From positions 248,001-312,000 of the forward strand of contig CAVTFT010000017.1 in the NCBI GenBank assembly GCA_963734085.1: a stretch of 64,000 nt of DNA. Reading direction: 5' to 3'. The DNA is from CAIWHR01 sp963734085. GTDB lineage: Bacteria > Pseudomonadota > Gammaproteobacteria > Burkholderiales > Casimicrobiaceae. The translations under genes and the position numbers were made by a program. Shown one piece after another: positions 9,046 through 17,272 of the stretch; the stretch's first letter is position 1; every line of letters begins with the position of its first letter. A model generated the notes under the pieces. The model saw only the letters and a list, made by a program, of their open reading frames with translations, was not told where the DNA came from and searched no databases.

Positions 9046-10190
9046 GTGCAACGGGATTGCCTGGCTCCGCGCGAACCCGCGTCGTCGCGATTTGCCGTGC
9101 CCTGCGGCCCGCGATCGTGGCGCTCGCGTGCAGCCTCGGTCTTGCAGGCTGCTCCGCCGTCGAGTTCTACTGGCAGGGCTTCACGGGCCAGCTCGATCTT
9201 CTTTCACGCGCGCGGCCGATTTCGGAGGTCGCCGATTCGACGTCCGACGCAGCGCTGAAGGCGAAGCTCGAGCGCGTGCAGGCGATCCGCGCATTCGCGA
9301 GCCGCGAGCTCGCGCTCCCCGACAATCGCAGCTACACGCGGTATGCCGATCTGGGCCGGTCCTTCGTCGTCTGGAACGTGTTTGCCGCGCCCGAGCTGTC
9401 GCTCTCGCCGCGACAATGGTGCTTTCCAGTCGCCGGCTGCGTCGCCTATCGCGGCTATTTCGCCGAAGCCGACGCCCGGGCCGAGGCTGCGCATCTCAGC
9501 GCGGAGGGCTTCGACGTGCACGTGGGCGGCGTCCCTGCGTACTCGACGCTCGGCTATTTCGACGATCCGGTGCTCTCGACATTCATCCAGTATCGCGATG
9601 CCGATGTCGCGCGACTCATCTTCCACGAGCTCGCGCACCAGGTCGTCTACGCGAAGGATGACACGGCTTTCAACGAGTCCTTTGCGGTGGCGGTCGAGGA
9701 AGAGGGCCTTGCGCGCTGGCTGGCTGCACAGACGGGTAAGCCCGGGGCCGAGCAAAATGCCGCCGACGCCGCGCGGATGAAGCGGCTCCGCGCGGACTTT
9801 CAGCGCCTGGTGCGCACAACACGCGATCGGCTCGCGACACTTTATGCAAGCGACGCACCGGATCCGGAAAAGCGCGCCGGCAAGGCGGCCGCATTCGCCG
9901 CGATGCAAGGCGAATACGAGCGGATGAAGGCCGACTGGGGCGGCATGCCGCTGTTCGACCGCTGGTTCGCCAACGTCAACAACGCGAGCATCGTCGCAGC
10001 CGGTCTCTATGCCGATCGCGTCCCGGAGTTCGCGGCGCTGCTCGCCGCGGAGGGCGGCGATCTGCCCCGATTCTATGCGCGCGTGAAGATGCTTGCTGCG
10101 ATGTCGAAGCCGCAGCGCGACGCCGCGCTGGCGGCGGTCGCCCGTGCGGCGGCCAGCGGACCCGCTGCGACCGGTGGCAACCACGGTTGA
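9042..10190 (+). CDS. Lipoprotein metallopeptidase (putative aminopeptidase, PF10023-like)
   Basis: Predicted outer-membrane or periplasmic lipoprotein of 382 residues. The lipobox is LAGC after a hydrophobic stretch (ALRPAIVALACSLGLAGC). An HELAHQ zinc motif follows at about residue 195, with NESFAVAVEEEG downstream as probable further ligand and catalytic residues. The segments AVEFYWQGFTGQL and PVAGCVAYRGYF are typical of the family annotated as aminopeptidase in proteobacteria. The ATG overlaps the aminotransferase stop (ATGA). The substrate is not known. Confidence 0.85.
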   Translation: MSATGLPGSARTRVVAICRALRPAIVALACSLGLAGCSAVEFYWQGFTGQLDLLSRARPISEVADSTSDAALKAKLERVQAIRAFASRELALPDNRSYTRYADLGRSFVVWNVFAAPELSLSPRQWCFPVAGCVAYRGYFAEADARAEAAHLSAEGFDVHVGGVPAYSTLGYFDDPVLSTFIQYRDADVARLIFHELAHQVVYAKDDTAFNESFAVAVEEEGLARWLAAQTGKPGAEQNAADAARMKRLRADFQRLVRTTRDRLATLYASDAPDPEKRAGKAAAFAAMQGEYERMKADWGGMPLFDRWFANVNNASIVAAGLYADRVPEFAALLAAEGGDLPRFYARVKMLAAMSKPQRDAALAAVARAAASGPAATGGNHG

Positions 10191-10226
10191 TGTGCGGCCG
10201 GGTGGGGCGGAAGTAAATCCGTTCAC

Positions 10227-10259
10227 CGCCTTGTTTTGCAAGGCGAAAACGGGTAAAAT
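10227..10259 (+). promoter_or_regulatory. Sigma-70 promoter of the rpsF operon with a hairpin over -35
   Basis: TTGTTT (10231-10236) and TAAAAT (10254-10259) are separated by 17 nt, an excellent sigma-70 layout. The -35 lies inside a 7-bp inverted repeat, CGCCTTG (10227-10233) and CAAGGCG (10239-10245). A leader of about 105 nt follows to the rpsF ATG. Confidence 0.7.
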
Positions 10260-10370
10260 TATTGATTCCCTTGCCTCACCCGCGGCAGACGGGGAGGCCA
10301 TTGGCGGCAATTCAGACAGCTGGAGTATCCAACTGAGGCGTCGCCCCACAGCCCATAAGGAGCGTTCTGC

Positions 10371-10850
10371 ATGCGTCACTACGAAGTCGTCTTCATCGTG
10401 CATCCCGACCAGAGCGAGCAGGTGCCCGCGATGGTCGAGCGGTATCGCACCAGCATCACCGGCAAGAACGGCCGGATCCACCGTCTCGAGGACTGGGGTC
10501 GGCGCCAGCTCGCCTACCCGATCGCCAAAGTCCACAAGGCGCACTACGTGCTGATGAACATCGAGGTCGACCAGGAGACCCTGACCGAGCTCGAGCACGC
10601 CTTCAAGTTCAACGATGCTGTGCTGCGTCACCTGATCGTCGCGAAGAAAGAGGCGGTCCTCGCGCCGTCGCCGATGATGCGCGAAGAAAAGGTGCGGCCC
10701 GCCCGTGACGGCGATCGCGGCGATCGCGGCGATCGCGGTGACCGGGGCGATCGCGGTGATCGGGGGGATCGGGGCGAGCGTGCCCCACGCCCGTCGGCCG
10801 AGTCGTCGCCGCCAGCGCCCGTACCCGCGACACCCGAGGCGCCGGCCTGA
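10371..10850 (+). CDS. rpsF: 30S ribosomal protein S6 with GDR-repeat tail
   Basis: Binds S18 and the central domain of 16S rRNA. The first about 100 residues are canonical S6 (MRHYEVVFIVHPDQSEQVPAMV, DWGRRQLAYPI, HYVLMNIE). An unusual hydrophilic tail follows: seven GDR triplets plus GER (about residues 112-138), then a Pro/Ala/Ser-rich end, giving 159 residues in total. The AAGGAG site lies 8 nt before the ATG. It is the first gene of the rpsF-priB-rpsR-rplI operon. Confidence 0.97.
   Translation: MRHYEVVFIVHPDQSEQVPAMVERYRTSITGKNGRIHRLEDWGRRQLAYPIAKVHKAHYVLMNIEVDQETLTELEHAFKFNDAVLRHLIVAKKEAVLAPSPMMREEKVRPARDGDRGDRGDRGDRGDRGDRGDRGERAPRPSAESSPPAPVPATPEAPA
10705..10785 (+). repeat. 9-bp GGCGATCGC-type tandem repeat inside rpsF
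   Basis: About seven imperfect copies of a 9-nt unit encode consecutive GDR residues. Third positions vary (GGC/GGT/GGG, GAT/GAC, CGC/CGG), so the array is not freshly expanded. Confidence 0.85.
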
Positions 10851-10879
10851 TTCCGGCGCCAATCGAGCAATCGCGAGCA

Positions 10880-11188
10880 GTGGGAGGCGCCAACCGGCTT
10901 ACGCTCGATGCCACGCTCGCCCAACGCGGCGACCTTCGCTATACACCGGCCGGAATCCCGGCGCTGGAATGCGTGCTGAAGCACGCGTCGGTCCAGCCTG
11001 AAGCCGGCGGCGAGCGCAAAGTCGATTGCGAGCTGGCGGCGGTGGCGTTCGGCGAAACGGCCGTTGCGCTCTCGAAGATGCCGGCCGGATCGGCGCTGCG
11101 CTGCAAGGGCTTCCTCGCGCGACGTTACCGGACCGGCATCACACTCGCACTGCATGTGAACGAATTCGAATCGATGGAAGGAAATTGA
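10880..11188 (+). CDS. priB: Primosomal replication protein N (PriB)
   Basis: Single-stranded-DNA-binding OB-fold subunit of the replication restart primosome, 102 residues. The N terminus NRLTLDATLAQRGDLRYTPAGIPALECVLKH and the C terminus LHVNEFESMEGN fit betaproteobacterial PriB. The GTG at 10880 is used as start; no strong ribosome binding site precedes it, so translation may be coupled to rpsF. The stop is 1 nt before the rpsR ATG. Confidence 0.92.
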   Translation: MGGANRLTLDATLAQRGDLRYTPAGIPALECVLKHASVQPEAGGERKVDCELAAVAFGETAVALSKMPAGSALRCKGFLARRYRTGITLALHVNEFESMEGN

Positions 11189-11189
11189 A

Positions 11190-11471
11190 ATGCCCCGTCC
11201 CCAAGGCAGGTTCGGCAAGAAGAAGGATGGCAAGAAGCGCGAGCGCGGCAATGCGCTCTTCAAGCGCAAGAAGTTCTGCCGCTTCACCGCGGAAGGCGTC
11301 AAGGAGATCGACTACAAGGACGTCGACGTCCTGAAGGATTTCATCCAGGAGAACGGCAAGATCATGCCGGCGCGGATCACCGGCACCAAGTCCCGGTACC
11401 AGCGCCAGCTCGGTACGGCGATCAAGCGCGCGCGTTATCTCGCGCTGATTCCGTACACCGATCTGCACTGA
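11190..11471 (+). CDS. rpsR: 30S ribosomal protein S18
   Basis: 93 residues. The core CRFTAEGVKEIDYKDVDVLKDF and the rRNA-binding end TGTKSRYQRQLGTAIKRARYLALIPY are canonical. The N terminus is extended and lysine-rich (RFGKKKDGKKRERGN). A GGAAATTGAA stretch precedes the ATG. It is the partner of S6 in the same operon. Confidence 0.97.
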   Translation: MPRPQGRFGKKKDGKKRERGNALFKRKKFCRFTAEGVKEIDYKDVDVLKDFIQENGKIMPARITGTKSRYQRQLGTAIKRARYLALIPYTDLH

Positions 11472-11483
11472 CGGAAGCCTGCC

Positions 11484-11945
11484 ATGCAGATCATCCTCCT
11501 GGAAAAGATCGTCAACGTCGGCAATCTCGGCGACGTCGTCAAGGTCAAACAGGGCTTTGCCCGCAACTACCTGATCCCGCAAGGGAAAGCCAAGCGCGCC
11601 ACGCCGGAGAACATCAAGCTCCTCGAGGCGAAGCGCGCCGAGCTCGAAGCCGCCGCCGCCGCCAGGCTCGCAGCGGCACAGGAGCAGGTTGCGAAGCTCG
11701 AAGGCCTGACGATCCAGATCACGCAAAAGGCAGGCGTCGACGGACGCCTGTTCGGCTCGGTGACCAACGTCGACATCGTCGAGGCGCTGAAGGCTCAGGG
11801 GTTCGCCGTCGAAAAGGCGGCGATCCGGATGCCGGCGGGGCCGCTGAAGCACGTCGGCGAGTATCCGCTGGTCGTCGCCGTGCACGCCGATGCGCCCGCG
11901 AACATCACCGTAAAGGTGCTCGGGGATACCGCAACGGGAAGCTGA
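11484..11945 (+). CDS. rplI: 50S ribosomal protein L9
   Basis: 153 residues with the L9 N-domain signature GDVVKVKQGFARNYLIPQGKA, a central alpha-helix (about residues 40-75) and a C-terminal domain containing GRLFGSVTNVDI. It is the last gene of the operon and is followed by an intrinsic terminator about 33 nt after the stop. Confidence 0.97.
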   Translation: MQIILLEKIVNVGNLGDVVKVKQGFARNYLIPQGKAKRATPENIKLLEAKRAELEAAAAARLAAAQEQVAKLEGLTIQITQKAGVDGRLFGSVTNVDIVEALKAQGFAVEKAAIRMPAGPLKHVGEYPLVVAVHADAPANITVKVLGDTATGS

Positions 11946-11977
11946 GCGCCTCGCGCACGAAGTGTCGCAATGAGAGA

Positions 11978-12006
11978 GCCCCGCCACCGGCGGGGCTTTT
12001 CCTTTT
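11978..12006 (+). terminator. Intrinsic terminator after rplI
   Basis: Perfect 8-bp stem GCCCCGCC (11978-11985) and GGCGGGGC (11989-11996) with a 3-nt loop, followed by TTTTCCTTTT. Confidence 0.9.
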
Positions 12007-12109
12007 CTTGCCCCCGTGCATCCTGTCAGCGAATTGACAGGTTGTCGTCGGCATCGCGACAGGCGGCCGCCGTATCGTCGATGAATTCGGGATCCGGACA
12101 TGCCTCGTG

Positions 12110-12739
12110 ATGCGGGTTTCATCGTGCGTGCTGTGGGCGGCGCTCACCTTTCATCTCGCCGTGTTTCCGGCCGCGGCGCAGAACTGCGGCTGGTCGCACG
12201 TCGATCACCTGGTGAGCTATGACGCTTCCGGCGTGTGGAACCCGAGTGTCTATCGCGGCATCGTAGGCGGCCTGACGATCGCCGAAGTCGGCGGTGCGCT
12301 GTGGGAAGGCTCCGAATCGCGGTTCGGCAAGACGATGTGGCAGGGGATCGATTCGGAGATCATCGGCGACCTGTCGGCGGAGGCCGGCAAGTACATCTTC
12401 ACCCGCGTGCGTCCGGCGACGGAGAACAATCCCTGCCTCTGGTTCCAGGGTGGGCACAATCACAGCTTCCCCAGCGGCGAAGCGTCGGTCGCGGCAGCGC
12501 TCGTCACGCCGTACGTCCTCGAGTACGGAGCCGACAATCCGGCGACCTACGCGCTGTTGCTGCTGCCGCTCTACGTCGGCGCCGCGCGGGTGAAGAACCA
12601 GGCCCACTGGCAGACGGACGTCCTGGCGGGCTGGGCGATCGGCGGCCTCTCCGGTTGGTACGCGCACAGCCGCGACGTACCGATCATGATCGAAATCCTT
12701 CCGCACGGCTTCGCCGTCGGCTTCAAGACGCAGTTCTAG
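12110..12739 (+). CDS. Exported PAP2-superfamily phosphatase
   Basis: 209 residues with a signal peptide (VLWAALTFHLAVFPAAAQ). All three PAP2 phosphatase motifs are recognisable: KYIFTRVRP (motif 1), HNHSFPSGEAS (motif 2, but Glu replaces the usual PSGH histidine) and ARVKNQAHWQTD (motif 3). The central region is hydrophobic (ALLLLPLYVGA). It may act on lipid phosphates at the cell envelope. The start is ATG 12110 or the adjacent GTG 12107. It lies upstream of the two-component genes on the same strand. Confidence 0.83.
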   Translation: MRVSSCVLWAALTFHLAVFPAAAQNCGWSHVDHLVSYDASGVWNPSVYRGIVGGLTIAEVGGALWEGSESRFGKTMWQGIDSEIIGDLSAEAGKYIFTRVRPATENNPCLWFQGGHNHSFPSGEASVAAALVTPYVLEYGADNPATYALLLLPLYVGAARVKNQAHWQTDVLAGWAIGGLSGWYAHSRDVPIMIEILPHGFAVGFKTQF

Positions 12740-12883
12740 CCGGCAGCGGGCGCGCCGGCGAAACGCCCCTGCGTTGTCCGATTCCGGAATTCCCCCGCCG
12801 GTGCGATATATTGTGCGAGGGAAAACGCGTCGCCGAATCGTCGAGTCCGGTCGCTCTACGATGATCATCACACCCATGCTGCA

Positions 12884-13597
12884 ATGCCGGTCCGCGCCGT
12901 GCCGCACGGGAGCGCGCTGAGGTCGCCCTTGCGCATCCTGGTCGTCGAGGATGATGCGCTGCTGGCCGATGGCCTGACCGCCGCGTTGACTCATGCGGGG
13001 CACGCCATCCTGCGCGCGCGGACCGGCAAGCAGGCGGACGCCGTGCTCGCGAGCGATGAGTTCGATCTCGTGATTCTCGACATCGGGCTGCCCGACATCG
13101 ACGGTTTCGAAGTCCTGCGGCGCCTGCGCTCGCGCCGCGTGGGGACCAGCGTGCTCGTGCTGACGGCGCGCGACGCGGTCGAGGACCGGGTGCACGGCCT
13201 TGATCTCGGCGCCGACGATTACCTCACCAAACCGTTCTCGCTGACCGAGTTCGAGGCGCGCGTGCGCGCGCTGCTGCGGCGAGCTGCGAAGCCGCCCGCG
13301 TCCTGGTCGGTCGGTGGCCTTACCGTGGATTCGGCAGCGAAGCGCGTGCGAGTCCACGACAAGCCAATCGATCTGACGCCGCGAGAATGGGCGTTGCTCG
13401 AGCTCTTTCTCGCCCGTCCTCACCGTGTGCTCAGCAAGGACCAGATCGCCGAGAGCCTTCATACGTTCGACGAGCATCTGTCGCCGAATGCGATCGAAGT
13501 GTACGTTTCGCGCCTGCGCAACAAGATCGAGCCGGCGGGCGTGCACATCCGGACGGTGCGCGGATTCGGCTACATGTGGGCCAGCGGTGATGAATGA
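12884..13597 (+). CDS. OmpR/PhoB-family response regulator (TctD/QseB-like)
   Basis: 237 residues. The receiver domain spans about 17-130, with acidic residues VVEDD, phospho-acceptor Asp in LVILDIGLPDIDG, conserved LTARDA and KPF. The C-terminal winged helix (about 140-233) contains LTPREWALLELF and the recognition region ending VRGFGYMW. It overlaps the kinase gene by 8 nt, so the two form a pair. The target genes are unknown; the family includes regulators of tricarboxylate uptake and of envelope modification. Confidence 0.92.
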   Translation: MPVRAVPHGSALRSPLRILVVEDDALLADGLTAALTHAGHAILRARTGKQADAVLASDEFDLVILDIGLPDIDGFEVLRRLRSRRVGTSVLVLTARDAVEDRVHGLDLGADDYLTKPFSLTEFEARVRALLRRAAKPPASWSVGGLTVDSAAKRVRVHDKPIDLTPREWALLELFLARPHRVLSKDQIAESLHTFDEHLSPNAIEVYVSRLRNKIEPAGVHIRTVRGFGYMWASGDE

Positions 13598-14972
13598 CGA
13601 CGCCCGGATGCCGGCGAGCATCCGGCGCCGCCTGCTCCGGTTTCTGGTGAGCTCGCTGCTGCTGATGATCGCCGGCGCGACGGTCGTCACGTACTGGGTC
13701 GCGGTGCGCTCGGCGAACGAGGCGTACGATCGCTCGCTCCTGGATCCGGCGCTCGACATTGCCGAGAACGTTCGTATCGATGCGTCGGGGCCCCATGTCG
13801 ATCTGCCGGAAAAGGCGTTCGAGGCACTCGTCTACGACCAGGTCGACAAGGTGATCTTCCAGGTTCGAACGCCAGACAACGTCGTCATCGACGGTGTCGC
13901 GGATCTGCCCGGGCCGCCGGAGGTGGGCCTGGGTCAGCAGATCTTCTTCGATGGTCTCTACCGGGGTGACAGGATCAGGATCGCGGCGCATCGCACCGCC
14001 GACGGCATCGTCGTGCAGGTCGGCGAGACGCTGCACAAGCGGAATCAGCTGGTCGCGGAGATTCTCGTCGCCGAGCTTGTTCCCACGCTGCTGATTGCCG
14101 TTGCGGCGATCGCACTCGCGTGGCTCGGCATCGCCCGCGGCCTGCGCCCGCTCGACCATCTGCGCGCGGAGCTCGCGCGGCGCGAGCCGCGTGATCTGCA
14201 GCCATTGCCGAAGACCGCGGCACCGATTGAAATCGCCCCGGTCGTCAGCGCCTTCAATCGGCTGCTTTCGCAGGTGCGGGAGGCGAGCACGATGCAGCAG
14301 CGATTTCTCGCCAATGCGGCGCATCAGCTGCGTACGCCGCTCGCCGGGCTGCAAATGCATCTCGAGCTCCTGTTGCGCCGCGAGCTTTCGAGCGACGTGC
14401 GAACCGAAGTCGAGCGCATGCACAGCGCGACCGTGCGTGCGAGCCGGCTTGCCAACCAGCTCCTCGCCCTCGCCAAGGCGGAGAGCGCCTCCGACGATGG
14501 GCGGACTTTCGAGATCGTCGACCTGCGGGCGATAGCCGGCGCGGCCGCGCGCGAATGGGTGCCGAAGGCGCATGCGCTGACGATCGATCTGGGGTTTTCG
14601 CTCGAAGCTGCAGAAATTTCCGGCGATCCGCTGCTGCTGCCCGAGCTTCTCGACAACCTGATCGACAACGCGCTTCGCTATACGTCCGCCGGAGGCACGG
14701 TCACGGTGCACACGGGTTGCCGCGACGGCGTCGCGTTCCTGAGCGTCGAGGACACGGGCCCGGGGATTCCGGCGGCGGAGCGAAACAAGGTCCTCGAGCG
14801 GTTCTACCGGATGCCGGGGACGCCCGGCGAGGGCTCGGGCCTCGGGCTTGCCATCGTGCGCGAAGTCGTCATCCGCCACCACGGCACGCTCGAGATCGAT
14901 GCGCCCGCCACGCACGGCGGCACACGGATTCGCACGATGTTTCCGCAAGCGCGGCGCGCGACCGATCAATGA
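13590..14972 (+). CDS. Sensor histidine kinase (TctE/QseC-like)
   Basis: 460 residues. TM1 is about 18-40, then a periplasmic sensor domain (about 41-165), TM2 about 170-192 and HAMP (LGIARGLRPLDHLRAEL). The HisKA H-box is AAHQLRTPLAGLQMHLE with phospho-acceptor His at about 245. The HATPase domain has an N-box (LLDNLIDNALRYT), DTGPGI and GSGLGLAIV. The ATG at 13590 overlaps the response regulator stop; the frame opens further upstream only inside the regulator gene. Confidence 0.93.
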   Translation: MNDDARMPASIRRRLLRFLVSSLLLMIAGATVVTYWVAVRSANEAYDRSLLDPALDIAENVRIDASGPHVDLPEKAFEALVYDQVDKVIFQVRTPDNVVIDGVADLPGPPEVGLGQQIFFDGLYRGDRIRIAAHRTADGIVVQVGETLHKRNQLVAEILVAELVPTLLIAVAAIALAWLGIARGLRPLDHLRAELARREPRDLQPLPKTAAPIEIAPVVSAFNRLLSQVREASTMQQRFLANAAHQLRTPLAGLQMHLELLLRRELSSDVRTEVERMHSATVRASRLANQLLALAKAESASDDGRTFEIVDLRAIAGAAAREWVPKAHALTIDLGFSLEAAEISGDPLLLPELLDNLIDNALRYTSAGGTVTVHTGCRDGVAFLSVEDTGPGIPAAERNKVLERFYRMPGTPGEGSGLGLAIVREVVIRHHGTLEIDAPATHGGTRIRTMFPQARRATDQ

Positions 14973-15102
14973 TCCCGAACGGATGAGCAAACGGCCCGCA
15001 CGTCCAATGGCCGATTGCGATGTCCGGGCGCGCGGCCTATGATCGTCGTCAGTACAGATTGCGCCCGTCGCGCGGGCGGCCGCGCTGAGGATGGGAGCCA
15101 GC

Positions 15103-15801
15103 ATGCAGGATTGCCACCAGCTGTTCGACCCTGTCTCCTCGACGTACACGTACGTGCTCGTCGATCCGCGCACGCGCGACGCGGTGATGATCGATCCCGT
15201 CGACGTTGAGTTCGATGCGTACTCGGCGCTCATCACCCGCGAGAACCTGACGCTTCGCTATCTGCTCGAGACGCACGCGCACGCTGATCACATCACCGGC
15301 GCCGGACGGTTGCGCGAGCGCACCGGCGCGAAGGCGGCGGCGCCCCTGCCCTGCGGGATCGTCGCCGCGGATCTGCAACTCCAGGACGGGGAGGAGTTGC
15401 GGTTCGGAGGCGAAGCGATCCGCGCTCTGCATACACCGGGCCACACACCGGGTTCGACGTCGTATCTCTGGCGCGATTGCGTGTTCACCGGGGATACGCT
15501 GCTGATCGGCGGCTGCGGGCGCACGGATTTCCAGGGCGGCGACGCCGGCGCGCTCTACGACAGCATCACGCAGAAGCTGTTCGCGCTGCCCGACGCGACG
15601 ATCGTCTTCCCGGCGCACGATTACAACGGGCGGACGTCGTCGACGATCGGCGCGGAGAAGCGCACGAACCTCCGCGTAGCCGGCCGCTCGCGCGACGCGT
15701 TCATGCGGCTGATGGCGGAGCTGCGTCTGCCGCAACCGCAATTGATCGGCGTGGCCGTGCCCGCGAATCAGCGTCTCGGTCAGGACGTGCACGAAGCCTG
15801 A
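15103..15801 (+). CDS. Persulfide dioxygenase-like metallo-beta-lactamase-fold hydrolase (ETHE1 type)
   Basis: 232 residues. The metal site has HAHADHITGAG, a later His in HTPGHTPGS, Asp in FTGDTLLIGGCGRTDFQGGD and His in FPAHDYNGR. The GRTDFQ segment and the HDYNGRTSSTIGAEKRTN ending are hallmarks of the ETHE1 persulfide dioxygenase branch, which oxidises glutathione persulfide to sulfite, rather than glyoxalase II. ATG 15103 has a GGGAG site 5 nt upstream; ATG 15091 is an alternative. No rhodanese or sulfide-quinone reductase gene is adjacent. Confidence 0.88.
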   Translation: MQDCHQLFDPVSSTYTYVLVDPRTRDAVMIDPVDVEFDAYSALITRENLTLRYLLETHAHADHITGAGRLRERTGAKAAAPLPCGIVAADLQLQDGEELRFGGEAIRALHTPGHTPGSTSYLWRDCVFTGDTLLIGGCGRTDFQGGDAGALYDSITQKLFALPDATIVFPAHDYNGRTSSTIGAEKRTNLRVAGRSRDAFMRLMAELRLPQPQLIGVAVPANQRLGQDVHEA

Positions 15802-15825
15802 CGATGGCGGCCGCCCTGTTAAGAT
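15798..15825 (+). promoter_or_regulatory. Possible sigma-70 promoter for dnaB
   Basis: CTGACG (15798-15803) and TAAGAT (15820-15825) with a 16-nt spacer, about 65 nt before the dnaB ATG. It overlaps the stop of the preceding gene. Confidence 0.4.
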
Positions 15826-15889
15826 TGCACTTCCGCCAGACCCGGAACCCGGAGCGAACCCGTCCGGGACCGGACTCCGATTGGTTCCG

Positions 15890-17257
15890 ATGCCCGATGA
15901 TCCGCAACTCGATGCGCTGAAGCTTCCGCCGCATTCGCTGGAGGCCGAGCAATCGGTGCTGGGCGGGCTGCTGCTCGACAACGACGCGGTCGACAAGGTC
16001 GGCGACGTGCTGGCCGAAGCGGATTTCTACAGCGAGGCGCACCGGCTCATCTACCAGCACATCGTTGGCCTCGTCGCCGAGGCGAAGCCCGCCGACGTCG
16101 TCACCGTGTCGGAATCGCTCGCGTCGGTGCAGAAGCTCGATTACGTCGGCGGGCTCGCGTATCTGGGTGCGCTGGTCGGCAGCGTGCCGACGGCCGCCAA
16201 CATCCGCCATTACGCGCAGATCGTCCGCGACCGCTCGATCTTGCGCCAGCTCGCGGCCACGGCTGGGGACATTGCCGATGCCGCGTACAACCCGCTCGGC
16301 CGAAGCGCGAAGGAAGTGCTGGACCAGGCCGAGGCGAAGGTGCTGCACATCGCGGAGCAGGGCTCGCGCGGCGCGCAGCAATATCAGGAAATCGGCACGT
16401 TGCTGGCCGGCGTGGTCGAGCGGATCGAGACGCTTTACAACCGCGACAATCCATCCGACGTCACCGGCGTGCCGACCGGCTTCTCTGATCTCGACCGGAT
16501 GACGTCGGGTCTGCAACCCGGCGATCTCGTCGTCGTCGCGGGAAGACCGAGCATGGGCAAGACCGCGCTTGCCCTCAACATCGGCGAGCACGTCGCGCTC
16601 GCCGCCGGGATGCCGGTCGCCGTGTTCTCGATGGAAATGGGTGCGTCGCAACTGGCGCTGCGGCTGATCGGCTCGGTCGGGCGCCTCGATCAGCACAAGC
16701 TGCGTACCGGGCGCCTCGCGAGCGAGGACTGGGAAAAGCTGACGGCGGCGCTCGGACGGTTGAACGAGGCGCCGATCCTGATCGACGAAACACCCGCGTT
16801 GAACGCGATCGAGGTGCGCTCGCGCGCGCGCCGGCTGATGAAGACCTACGGCAAGCTGGGGCTCGTCATCGTCGACTATCTGCAGCTGATGCAGGCGTCG
16901 ACCACCGGCGAGAATCGCGCGACCGAAATCTCCGAAATCTCACGTGCGATGAAGGCGCTGGCGAAGGAGCTCAAGGTACCGGTGATGGCGCTCTCGCAGC
17001 TCAATCGCTCGCTCGAACAGCGGCCAAACAAGCGGCCGGTGATGTCGGATCTGCGCGAGAGTGGCGCGATCGAACAGGATGCAGACGTGATCCTGTTCAT
17101 CTATCGCGACGAGGTCTACAACCCGGAAACGCAGGAAAAAGGCGTGGCCGAAATCATTATCGGCAAGCAGCGCAACGGGCCGATCGGCACCGTGCGCCTG
17201 ACGTTTCTCGGGGAATATACGCGCTTCGAGAGCTTCGCTGCCGCCGGGTCTTACTAG
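15890..17257 (+). CDS. dnaB: Replicative DNA helicase
   Basis: Hexameric fork helicase, 455 residues. The N-terminal domain contains PPHSLEAEQSVLGGLLLDN and a linker reaches to about 170. The RecA-like domain has Walker A GRPSMGKTAL, Walker B LVIVDYLQLM, SQLNRSLEQRPNKRP and SDLRESGAIEQDADV with the arginine finger region. ATG 15890 gives the family N terminus MPDDPQLDALK. It ends 15 nt before the first SEC-C glycosyltransferase, with no terminator visible between. Confidence 0.96.
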   Translation: MPDDPQLDALKLPPHSLEAEQSVLGGLLLDNDAVDKVGDVLAEADFYSEAHRLIYQHIVGLVAEAKPADVVTVSESLASVQKLDYVGGLAYLGALVGSVPTAANIRHYAQIVRDRSILRQLAATAGDIADAAYNPLGRSAKEVLDQAEAKVLHIAEQGSRGAQQYQEIGTLLAGVVERIETLYNRDNPSDVTGVPTGFSDLDRMTSGLQPGDLVVVAGRPSMGKTALALNIGEHVALAAGMPVAVFSMEMGASQLALRLIGSVGRLDQHKLRTGRLASEDWEKLTAALGRLNEAPILIDETPALNAIEVRSRARRLMKTYGKLGLVIVDYLQLMQASTTGENRATEISEISRAMKALAKELKVPVMALSQLNRSLEQRPNKRPVMSDLRESGAIEQDADVILFIYRDEVYNPETQEKGVAEIIIGKQRNGPIGTVRLTFLGEYTRFESFAAAGSY

Positions 17258-17272
17258 GGCCCCTCCGCACCG

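Noticed and set aside
9204..10862. 552-codon minus-strand frame across the peptidase and rpsF
   Set aside because: It runs through the conserved S6 gene and promoter and has no protein-like motifs.
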